This document shows positions 30,370 to 37,570 of a DNA stretch of 64,000 nt, one piece after another. The stretch's first letter is position 1. The number at the start of each line of letters is the position of its first letter. The stretch lies in assembly GCA_963678055.1 (NCBI GenBank), contig OY782679.1, positions 248,001-312,000 on the forward strand. The letters run 5' to 3'. Both the position numbers and the translations under genes were made by a program. The stretch comes from CAXXOK01 sp963678055. Its GTDB lineage: Bacteria; Bacillota; Clostridia; Christensenellales; Aristaeellaceae. The notes beneath the pieces were generated by a model. The model did not search any database, had not been told where the DNA came from, and saw only the letters and a program-made list of their open reading frames with translations.

Positions 30370-31764
30370 CTAGTTCACGGGACACTCCGGCAGCGGCATA
30401 TCCTGCTTGGGCACTTTGCGCAGTACCAAAATATAACACACAATCAAAATCGCCAGCGTGGTTGCCCAGGAGATGGGATAGCCGATGTACAGCGTTTCCA
30501 GCGTACGGTCGGCGGCAAAGGCCGTGTACATCCACCCGATGCGGATGCCGGAAATGCCCGTGACCGATACGACCATCGGCAGCATACCACGGCCCATGCC
30601 CCGCAATTGAGAAGCAAAGGTCTGCATAATGCCAAAGATGAAATACAGCGGAAAGGTGATGCCCATACGCAGCGCCGCGAAATGCAGCACCTCCGGCGTG
30701 TTGTTGTACAGCGAAGCCAGTGGCTTAGCGTATGCCGCCATCAGGTTGGACAGCGCACCGCCCGTAATGCTGACCAGCACGATGGTAATCAGCGGCGACA
30801 TGCGCACCCGGTGGTACTGGCGCGCACCCATGTTCTGGCTGGTGAAGGTCATCCCGGCTTGGGTAATGGACTGCATGGTGACATACACCAGTCCCATCAG
30901 GTTGACGGCAATGGCGTTGCCCGCCACCACCATCGACCCAAAGGAGTTGATTGCGGATTGTATCATCACATTGCTGATACCAAACATCGCGCCTTCCAGC
31001 CCGGCCGGCAGGCCGATGCGGGCGATGGCTTTGAGCATGCTTGCTTTAACGGTCAGTTTTTTGAGAATAATGCGAATCGCGCCTTCGGTGTGGGTCAGCA
31101 CACGTAAAATCAGGTAGGCGGATAAGATGTTGGATAGCACCGTGCCCCAAGCCACACCGGCCACGCCCATGTGAAAACCGATGACAAACAGCAGGTTCAG
31201 CGATACATTCAAAAGTCCTGACAGCGTCAGGATATACAAGGGGCGTTTGGTGTCGCCCACCGCGCGTAGGATGGCCGAGCCGAACACATTGATAAACGAA
31301 AACGGAATGCCAAGGAAAAACAGCCGCATATATAGCGTTGCCTGCTCCAGTACATCGCCCGGCACGCCCATGGCCATAAGTATGGGCTTGGCTAATGCAA
31401 AGCCGACCACCGCCATAAATACCCCGGCGATCGCCGCTACGGTGATGGCCGTGTGCGCCGCATCGCTGACGGCTTTCAGGTTACCTTCGCCGTAGTACTT
31501 AGCCAGCACGATGCTCGCCCCGACCGAAAGCCCGACAAACAATGTAATCAGCAAATTGATCAGCGAGCCGGTACTGCCCACGGCCGCCAGCGCTTCCTTG
31601 CCGGCAAACTGCCCGACTACAATGGTATCTACCGTGTTATATAGTAGCTGTAATATGCCCGTGAGGGCAACGGTCAGCGAAAACCGCAGCAAATGGCGCG
31701 GAATGGACCCCACGGTCATGTCAACTTCGTACTTGCTCTTCTGGCAACTATCATCTTTACTCAT
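30370..31764 (-). CDS. MATE-family efflux transporter
   Basis: The 464-residue membrane protein begins MSKDDSCQKSKYEVDMTVGSIPRHLLRFSL, then has twelve hydrophobic segments with the MATE signature QLLYNTVDTIVVGQFAGKEALAAVGSTGSL and, in the second half, MQSITQAGMTFTSQNMGARQY. It exports cations or drugs using Na+ or H+. The ATG at 31764 has no ribosome binding site and sits only 10 bases after a TATAAT, so the message may be leaderless; an internal ATG at 31719 is the alternative. It is divergent from pepC. Confidence 0.88.
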   Translation of the reverse strand: MSKDDSCQKSKYEVDMTVGSIPRHLLRFSLTVALTGILQLLYNTVDTIVVGQFAGKEALAAVGSTGSLINLLITLFVGLSVGASIVLAKYYGEGNLKAVSDAAHTAITVAAIAGVFMAVVGFALAKPILMAMGVPGDVLEQATLYMRLFFLGIPFSFINVFGSAILRAVGDTKRPLYILTLSGLLNVSLNLLFVIGFHMGVAGVAWGTVLSNILSAYLILRVLTHTEGAIRIILKKLTVKASMLKAIARIGLPAGLEGAMFGISNVMIQSAINSFGSMVVAGNAIAVNLMGLVYVTMQSITQAGMTFTSQNMGARQYHRVRMSPLITIVLVSITGGALSNLMAAYAKPLASLYNNTPEVLHFAALRMGITFPLYFIFGIMQTFASQLRGMGRGMLPMVVSVTGISGIRIGWMYTAFAADRTLETLYIGYPISWATTLAILIVCYILVLRKVPKQDMPLPECPVN

Positions 31765-31774
31765 ACAGTCCAGT

Positions 31775-31780
31775 ATTATA
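31775..31780 (-). promoter_or_regulatory. -10 box of the MATE gene, implying a leaderless transcript
   Basis: On the minus strand TATAAT is followed after 10 bases by the ATG of the MATE gene, which leaves at most about four bases of leader. No convincing -35 box is present at 17 bases. Confidence 0.45.
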
Positions 31781-31880
31781 GCACGAAATCGAAAAACTGG
31801 GGTTTCCTGTGTAGATTTTTGCAAAACTGGGTATGTACACCAGGACGGCGGCGGATCTGCAGCCATCCAGGCAGGAAATC

Positions 31881-31909
31881 TTGTACTGCTGGCGAAGACC
31901 TCGTATGCA
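31881..31909 (+). promoter_or_regulatory. Probable promoter of pepC
   Basis: TTGTAC (31881-31886), 17 bases, then TATGCA (31904-31909), 35 bases before the pepC start codon. Confidence 0.5.
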
Positions 31910-31943
31910 TACACACTCCATGTAAGACGGAAAGGAACAAAGC

Positions 31944-33296
31944 ATGAACACAAACGGAAACATCTCCAATGAATTTTTAACCAAAGCCGAACAGGCCTAT
32001 AGCCATAATCCCTCTAGGATTGTCGCCGGGAGCGTGATTCAAAACGGAATCGATGCCGCGGCGCGAAATCAGCAATCCCTGGTGCAGATGCAGCAGGTTT
32101 TCTCCGATGAGATTGACACGCTGGACATCACCAACCAGAAGAAAAGCGGCCGCTGCTGGATCTTCGCAGGCATGAATGTGCTGCGCTATCACATGAATAA
32201 AACGCTGGGTTTCAAAGATAAAAACTTTCAGCTCTCCCAGCCTTATTTAATGTTCTTTGACAAGCTGGAAAAGGCCAATTATTTCCTGGAAAGCGTCATC
32301 GAAACCGCAGGCGAAGCAAAGGACAGCCGCATGGTGATGTGGCAGTTTCAAAGCCTGATGAACGATGGCGGCCAGTGGGATATGCTGGTCAACCTGATGA
32401 AGAAATACGGCGTTGTGCCTAAGTCCGTGATGCCGGAGTCCTACCACTCCAGCAATTCGGCCAGCATGAACACCATTTTGATTAATAAACTACGCAAAGA
32501 CGGCGTTACCCTGCGCCGCTTGGCGGCCAAGGGTGCAACGGAGACCGATCTGCGCGAGGCGAAAGACGGCATGATTACCGAAATTTACGGCATGCTCCGC
32601 ACTTTTCTCGGCACGCCGCCCCAGACCTTCGATTTTGCCTATCGCGACAAGGACAACGCCTATCACCGCGACCTGAACATGACCCCGCTTGCGTTCTTTC
32701 AAAAATACGTAGGCGAGGATTTTATCGACGATTTTGTCAGCGTCATCAACGCCCCGACGGACGATAAACCCTACGGCAAAACCTACACCGTGAAATACCT
32801 TGGCAATGTGGTGGGCGGCAAGCCCGTGGTGTACTTAAACCTGCAAGCCGAGCAGCTGGCCGACATGGCAAAGCAGCAGGTGCAGGCCGGGACGCCGGTG
32901 TGGTTTGGCTGCGATGTAGCCAAGCTGTACGACCGGGATGCGGGCATTATGGACACGGGCCTGTATGATTACAATATGGTGCTCAATACCGACCTGACCA
33001 TGACCAAGGCCGATATGCTGGATTACGGCCAAACCGTACTCACCCACGCCATGACGCTGATGGCCGTGGATGTGCGCGAAGGGAATATTACCAAATGGAA
33101 GGTCGAAAACAGCTGGGGCGATGAAGTGGGCGAAAAAGGCTTCTTCGTCATGAGCCAGGACTGGTTCAACAACTACACCCACCAAGTGGTCGTACGCAAG
33201 CAATACCTCTCCCCCGAGCAGCTCAAAGCCCTCGAAACACAGCCCATCGAGCTCAAGCCCTGGGACCCCATCGGTTCGCTAGCGGCAGTCAGGTAA
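31944..33296 (+). CDS. pepC: Aminopeptidase C / bleomycin hydrolase (peptidase family C1B)
   Basis: The 450-residue protein is the standard length of PepC. Catalytic residues are visible: Cys71 in KKSGRCWIFAGMNVLR, His368 in VLTHAMTLMAVD and Asn389 in KVENSWGDEVGEKGFF. The family forms hexameric, self-compartmentalised cytosolic aminopeptidases that trim peptides and inactivate bleomycin-like compounds. The C-terminus lies near the active site in homologues and here ends AVR. Start at ATG 31944 behind GGAAAGG. It is transcribed divergently from the MATE exporter. Confidence 0.95.
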   Translation: MNTNGNISNEFLTKAEQAYSHNPSRIVAGSVIQNGIDAAARNQQSLVQMQQVFSDEIDTLDITNQKKSGRCWIFAGMNVLRYHMNKTLGFKDKNFQLSQPYLMFFDKLEKANYFLESVIETAGEAKDSRMVMWQFQSLMNDGGQWDMLVNLMKKYGVVPKSVMPESYHSSNSASMNTILINKLRKDGVTLRRLAAKGATETDLREAKDGMITEIYGMLRTFLGTPPQTFDFAYRDKDNAYHRDLNMTPLAFFQKYVGEDFIDDFVSVINAPTDDKPYGKTYTVKYLGNVVGGKPVVYLNLQAEQLADMAKQQVQAGTPVWFGCDVAKLYDRDAGIMDTGLYDYNMVLNTDLTMTKADMLDYGQTVLTHAMTLMAVDVREGNITKWKVENSWGDEVGEKGFFVMSQDWFNNYTHQVVVRKQYLSPEQLKALETQPIELKPWDPIGSLAAVR

Positions 33297-33342
33297 ACAC
33301 TGAACAAATCCCCTGTACGCTGCCGGTTGTCTTTCCACCATC

Positions 33343-33400
33343 TTACGCCTGCGAGCTCCTCGATGTAGCGCTGCTACTACATCGTTGCTCGCAGGCGTAA
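33343..33400. terminator. Long perfect cruciform-type hairpin downstream of pepC
   Basis: TTACGCCTGCGAGC (33343-33356) is exactly complementary to 33387-33400, and inside it CGATGTAG (33361-33368) is complementary to CTACATCG (33377-33384). The combined stem has 22 pairs with a small internal loop. There is no T-run, so it may end pepC transcription weakly or be a palindromic repeat element. Confidence 0.5.
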
Positions 33401-33532
33401 TTTGATGAAAACTCAACGTGGCATCGCATAGGGTTTTTATTCAGTGTTTGCCTGGTAAAAATGACGTTGCTACTTAATTAGTCTCTTTTTTCTGAAGACT
33501 AATTGAGTGGTTTATATTGGGTGAATGAAATT

Positions 33533-35179
33533 CTAATGAACATCTTCCAATGAGTATGAAAAAGCCACATCTATTCTTATACTGCGGGAGTCCAGCATGC
33601 GCTTTAGTTCAGCTAAGTGCAGTAAAAAATTGATAGAGAAGATATCTTCCCATTTTTCAACAAGGGTTTTTCTGGAATTAAAAATCAGAATGAAGTGAAA
33701 ATTCTTTGCTTCGACACTATTGCCATTTGGAAGAGTTATTTTATTGTTGAAGTCAAGTTGTTCTTGTGTTTGCATTGCTTGATCAACTGCAAAAGCAAAA
33801 TCAGCAGTCTTGCCAATTTTTACAAAGTACATAGTATTCTCAACATATAAATCACATATTTCATAATGGTATCGTTTGTTTTCTGTGGGATCAATTGGTG
33901 TAGAGGTTGGATGAACACACACTGCATTTAGTTGTTCTGCTATGAAGTTATTATAGTAGGTTTCCATAGGTTGTCTTTTTTGTTCTACATATATGCCAGA
34001 GGTTTTTGCATATTTAATTAGCTTGTCTCGTGAGAACTTAAATAGACCATCTGTATGGTTAGTAAATGTTATCTTATTTACTTCTTGCATAATTCTACGA
34101 AGGTAAGATTTGTTAAATATACACCATTTCCCGTTTCGCAAACAGATGTTATCAGAATTAATATACTCCATGTAATTTGTTAGTGGCTTTCTTGGAGTCC
34201 ACATATCATTGGAGTACTCAATCGTAATATTAATATCTCGAATACAAGTCTCAATATCTAAATCATATATCTTTAGAAAATCCAATAGAGCAGCTATCGT
34301 TAAGTCTCCAACATAGGCTCTTCGCTTATGTTGGCATGTGAATCTATAACCGAGAATATCATTTTGTATGACTCTTGTTCCAAGTAAATAAAAAGTTGGG
34401 ATGCAAAGCAATCCGGCATTTGCCTCATTCTCATCGAAAGATTTAATCGCCAGGGATAACTCATGAAACAGTTCATTGATTTTTGCTTCGTTGCGCGATT
34501 CGTTAAGCTCTGTTAATCGAGGCAACATAATTGAAGGATGGGATTTTATCGCTGTTTCTAATAGTGATAGTTTTTTCCCTATCTCTAATGGCTTCTCTTC
34601 CCATTTGAATTGGGCTGATGTTCCACAATTTATTGTTGTTCCCCATTGTTCAATGTCTTTGCTTGCGCCTTTAATATATGACGGTACTTCGCCGCTACGA
34701 TATGTCAGTGAAGCACCAATAAAATAGTCAAAGAACGATTTATTTAGTCTGCTTCCAAATGATGTGTTTTGCTGTGCTTTTACTGTTTCTAAATCAATCA
34801 ATCGCTCAGCAACGGAGATCCCAAAATTCATATCACAAAAAGCATTTATATAGAAATGTGCATTCCCATATGAAATGACGAAGCAAATAGACTCGTTAGA
34901 ATAGACAAGAGCTGCACCATATATCTGAAGTATGTAATCTAGTGTCGTAAGTGAACAATCAGAGAGGAGATCAATCCAAGTGGAACCGCTATTGTTGTCC
35001 TTATCACAGAAAAAAAGATCGAGTCTGAAATTTTCGATATTTCTGATTTTCGTTTCATCAAGTGGGAGGGGACTGAATTGTCTTTTTAATAGATGTTCAA
35101 TAAATGATTCTTTCTTTTCTAGAGGAATTCTATAGATATTGTAATCATAAAGTGAAGGAGTGTCTTTTTTGGGTGGCAT
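33533..35179 (-). CDS. Probable TIGR04141/DUF6119-family protein in an AT-rich island
   Basis: The start is the ATG at 35179 behind GGGGG; a TTG at 35197 is less likely. The 548-residue cytosolic protein begins YDYNIYRIPLEKKESFIEHLLK and late in the sequence has HYEICDLYVENTMYFVKIGK followed by FAVDQAMQTQEQL and FHFILIF, a pattern that recalls the sporadically distributed TIGR04141 (DUF6119) family, which has a conserved CDL...VK segment followed by an amphipathic helix. Those proteins occur in defence and mobile islands and have no proven activity. The gene is markedly AT-rich, single, and carries its own promoter, all signs of transfer. The family call is from memory and moderate in strength. 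Confidence 0.5.
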   Translation of the reverse strand: MPPKKDTPSLYDYNIYRIPLEKKESFIEHLLKRQFSPLPLDETKIRNIENFRLDLFFCDKDNNSGSTWIDLLSDCSLTTLDYILQIYGAALVYSNESICFVISYGNAHFYINAFCDMNFGISVAERLIDLETVKAQQNTSFGSRLNKSFFDYFIGASLTYRSGEVPSYIKGASKDIEQWGTTINCGTSAQFKWEEKPLEIGKKLSLLETAIKSHPSIMLPRLTELNESRNEAKINELFHELSLAIKSFDENEANAGLLCIPTFYLLGTRVIQNDILGYRFTCQHKRRAYVGDLTIAALLDFLKIYDLDIETCIRDINITIEYSNDMWTPRKPLTNYMEYINSDNICLRNGKWCIFNKSYLRRIMQEVNKITFTNHTDGLFKFSRDKLIKYAKTSGIYVEQKRQPMETYYNNFIAEQLNAVCVHPTSTPIDPTENKRYHYEICDLYVENTMYFVKIGKTADFAFAVDQAMQTQEQLDFNNKITLPNGNSVEAKNFHFILIFNSRKTLVEKWEDIFSINFLLHLAELKRMLDSRSIRIDVAFSYSLEDVH

Positions 35180-35226
35180 GAGATTACCCCCTATCAATTT
35201 GAATCAAAATCACAAACTATAAGTTC

Positions 35227-35255
35227 ATTTTACTACTTATGTGATCTGATTGCAA
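35227..35255 (-). promoter_or_regulatory. Promoter of the TIGR04141-like gene
   Basis: On the minus strand TTGCAA (complement of 35250-35255), 17 bases, and TAAAAT (complement of 35227-35232) lie about 48 bases upstream of the start codon. Confidence 0.65.
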
Positions 35256-35314
35256 GAATTTTGGATACTGGCCTAAGTAATTGATAGATGATCTACACGT
35301 GCAGGTAGCTTCTC

Positions 35315-35343
35315 TTGACATCTAAATCCTTGTTTGCTATGCT
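35315..35343 (+). promoter_or_regulatory. Strong promoter of the candidate structured RNA
   Basis: A consensus TTGACA (35315-35320) is followed after 17 bases by TATGCT (35338-35343). Transcription would begin near 35350. No open reading frame with a ribosome binding site of normal coding quality follows before the terminator at 35583-35623. Confidence 0.75.
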
Positions 35344-35349
35344 GTATTC

Positions 35350-35623
35350 AATCTTCACGGCGTAAAGGAGGCGGATCTGATGGTTTATATGATGATGCGA
35401 ATGCCCCGTCAGATGTTTTGCTGCCCCGAAACAGGTCGTGGTTGAGCGGCGTTTTGCCGTATACAGGTAATACTCAACCCTTCCCTTACGGGGGAAGGGT
35501 TTCTTGTGTAATCAATACCCCGCCTGCAGGGTCGGCTGTGCGCCGCCGCTGCGGGGTATGGGGGACAAACGAGAACACCTAACCTCCGGCGAAGCAGGCA
35601 GCATCGCACCGGGGGCTTTTTTT
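35350..35623 (+). ncRNA. Candidate stand-alone structured non-coding RNA of about 275 nt, identity unknown
   Basis: Between a consensus promoter and a terminator lie many complementary segments: GGTTGAG/CTCAACC (35439-35445 with 35472-35478), a CCCTTCCC/GGGGAAGGG hairpin (about 35478-35498), ATACCCCGC/GCGGGGTAT (35515-35523 with 35551-35559), and long-range TGCTGCC (35419-35425) with GGCAGCA (35597-35603), outside which GCCCCG (35403-35408) can pair with CGGGGGC (35610-35616). The last two pairings would compete with the terminator stem. The metA gene has its own -10 box after the terminator, so this looks like an independent RNA rather than a simple leader. I do not find the SRP GGAAGGAAGCAG loop, tmRNA, RNase P, SAM, T-box or cobalamin consensus; 6S RNA cannot be excluded. 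Confidence 0.55.
35583..35623 (+). terminator. Terminator of the candidate RNA
   Basis: CCTCCGG (35583-35589) pairs with CCGGGGG (35609-35615) including one G-U pair, with a 19-base loop, followed by C and seven T. The ascending strand could instead pair with GGAGG at about 35367-35371, and the loop contains GGCAGCA, which is complementary to an upstream segment. Confidence 0.7.
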
Positions 35624-35668
35624 GCCGGAAATTTCCCGTGAAACGGCCAATAATCTAACCATTTACGC

Positions 35669-35674
35669 TATAAT
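35669..35674 (+). promoter_or_regulatory. -10 box of metA
   Basis: A consensus TATAAT lies 22 bases before the metA start, after the terminator of the upstream RNA. No good -35 box is seen at 17 bases, so an activator may be needed. Confidence 0.5.
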
Positions 35675-35696
35675 AACACTTGAAGGAGAATGTACT

Positions 35697-36635
35697 ATGC
35701 CAGTTAAAATCCCCGACGCCCTGCCGGCGAACAAAACCCTGGCGGACGAGAATATATTCGTGATGACCGAAAAGCGGTCGACCATGCAGGATATCCGCCC
35801 GCTTCGGATTGCCATTTTGAACCTGATGCCCACCAAGGAAAAAACCGAAACTCAGCTGCTGCGCATGATATCCAATTCGCCATTGCAGGTGGAAATCACG
35901 CTGCTGCGAACCGGCAGCTATGAAAGCAAGCACGTATCCGCCGATTATCTCAACGCCTTTTACCGCACCTTTACCGATGTAAAGGACGAGGTGTTTGACG
36001 GCGTGATCATCACCGGAGCACCGGTGGAGCAGCTGGACTTTCAGGATGTGCAATACTGGGACGAACTGACCGATATTATGCGCTGGGCGGACGAGCGGGC
36101 TTTTTCCACGCTGTTCATCTGCTGGGCGGCGCAGGCGGGCCTGTACTTCCACTACGGCATTGAAAAAAAGCCCCTGCCTAAAAAGCTGTTTGGTGTGTTT
36201 GATACCGCCATCACCGATGTGCACGATAAGCTAGTTTGCGGGATGGACGATACCTTTACCGTGCCCATGAGCCGCCATACGGAGCTGGACGAGGCCGCCA
36301 TCGGCAAAAACCGCGATCTGATCGTGCTCGCCTGGTCGGAAAAAACCGGATCAGCCGTGGTGCGCAGCTGTGATGGCCGCCGGGTGTTTGCCACCGGGCA
36401 TTCGGAGTACGACCGCGATTCCCTGGCCACGGAATACTTCCGCGACAAGAGCAAAGGCCTGGATATTGATCTGCCGGAGAACTACTTCCCCGGCGACAAC
36501 CCCAACATGCAGCCGCGCATGACCTGGCACGCCCATGCCAGCCTGTTGTTTATCAACTGGCTGAACTACTTTGTCTATCAGGAGACGCCCTACGACCTGC
36601 GCGAAGGCTTGCTGCACACGCCGCAGACCAAGTAA
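35697..36635 (+). CDS. metA: Homoserine O-acetyltransferase (MetA/MetAA family)
   Basis: The start is the ATG at 35697 behind GAAGGAG. The 312-residue protein is the full-length MetA type: MPVKIPDALPA at the N-terminus, catalytic Cys142 in FICWAAQAGLYFHYG, and His235-Glu237 in ATGHSEYDRDSLA. Residue 111 is Glu (GAPVE), the residue associated with acetyl-CoA rather than succinyl-CoA use in characterised MetA enzymes. It activates homoserine for methionine synthesis. metF and metH follow on the same strand at 65 and 3 bases, forming a methionine operon or regulon. Confidence 0.93.
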   Translation: MPVKIPDALPANKTLADENIFVMTEKRSTMQDIRPLRIAILNLMPTKEKTETQLLRMISNSPLQVEITLLRTGSYESKHVSADYLNAFYRTFTDVKDEVFDGVIITGAPVEQLDFQDVQYWDELTDIMRWADERAFSTLFICWAAQAGLYFHYGIEKKPLPKKLFGVFDTAITDVHDKLVCGMDDTFTVPMSRHTELDEAAIGKNRDLIVLAWSEKTGSAVVRSCDGRRVFATGHSEYDRDSLATEYFRDKSKGLDIDLPENYFPGDNPNMQPRMTWHAHASLLFINWLNYFVYQETPYDLREGLLHTPQTK

Positions 36636-36700
36636 AACCCGCAGGCGGCTGAAAAACATAGCATGTCTGATTTGAACTCCCGAGCATAGAGGAGCACGCC

Positions 36701-37567
36701 ATGGAAAAGATGATTGATCTGTTCACGGACGCCGTGACCATCAGCTGCGAGGTGTTTCCGCCCAAGGAGTTTGCGCGGGTGGACGAAGCCAAGCAGATCG
36801 TGCGCGATATTGCCACGCTCAAGCCCCAGTTTATCTCAGTAACCTACGGGGCGACCGGCATAACCCCGCAGTTCACCCGTGAAATCGCCCAGACCGTGCA
36901 GGAAGCGGGTGTTCCCGCCCTGGCCCACTTGACGAGCGTGAATTCCACCGTGGATACCATAGACGAGGTGTTGGATGATCTGGCAGATGCCGGCGTGCAC
37001 AATGTGCTGGCGCTGCGCGGCGATATCCCCGTCGACGGCGTGCTGCCCAGCGGCAAGCGGTTTGAACATGCCACCCAGCTGGTCAGCCACATCAAACAGC
37101 GCGGCGGCTTTTGCATCGGCGCAGCCTGCTACCCCGAAGGCCATCCCGAAAGTGCAAACCGTGCCGTTGATCTGGAAAACCTGAAGAAAAAGGTGGACGC
37201 TGGGGTTGATTTTTTAACTACGCAGATGATTTTTGACAACACGACGCTGTACAACTTCCTCTACCGCGCCCTGCGTGCAGGGATTGATGTACCAGTGGGC
37301 GCGGGCATTATGCCGGTGATCAAAGCTAGGCAGATCAAGCGCATTACTGCGCTTTCGGGCGCTACGCTGCCGCCGCGCTTTTTGTCCATTGTCGATAAGT
37401 TCGGTTCCGATCCTCCGTCTATGCGGCAGGCGGGCGTTGCCTATGCCACCGAGCAGATTGTAGACCTGATTGCCAATGGCATCCGGCATATTCACCTGTA
37501 CACCATGAACCGGTTCGATGTGGCGGAGGATGTATTCCGCAACCTCGGCGCAATCATCGGGAGGTAA
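36701..37567 (+). CDS. metF: 5,10-methylenetetrahydrofolate reductase
   Basis: The 288-residue protein is a TIM-barrel flavoprotein of MetF type: SCEVFPPKE at the N-terminus (catalytic Glu), FISVTYGATG, NVLALRGDIP (folate/FAD binding), IGAACYPEGHPES and DFLTTQMIFDN. It reduces methylene-THF to methyl-THF, the methyl donor for MetH, whose gene begins 3 bases after the stop. It has no C-terminal regulatory extension. Start at ATG 36701 behind AGAGGAGC. Confidence 0.95.
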   Translation: MEKMIDLFTDAVTISCEVFPPKEFARVDEAKQIVRDIATLKPQFISVTYGATGITPQFTREIAQTVQEAGVPALAHLTSVNSTVDTIDEVLDDLADAGVHNVLALRGDIPVDGVLPSGKRFEHATQLVSHIKQRGGFCIGAACYPEGHPESANRAVDLENLKKKVDAGVDFLTTQMIFDNTTLYNFLYRALRAGIDVPVGAGIMPVIKARQIKRITALSGATLPPRFLSIVDKFGSDPPSMRQAGVAYATEQIVDLIANGIRHIHLYTMNRFDVAEDVFRNLGAIIGR

Positions 37568-37570
37568 GCG

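Noticed and set aside
35580..35605. SRP RNA domain IV
   Set aside because: CTCCGGCGAAGCAGGCAGC is only superficially like the invariant GGTCCGGAAGGAAGCAGC; the asymmetric-loop sequence is wrong.
35350..35696. SAM, T-box, cobalamin or c-di-GMP riboswitch before metA
   Set aside because: None of the conserved words of these families was found. Only AACCTCCGGC resembles part of a c-di-GMP-I class, without the GNRA-like and GGGTTACCG partners.
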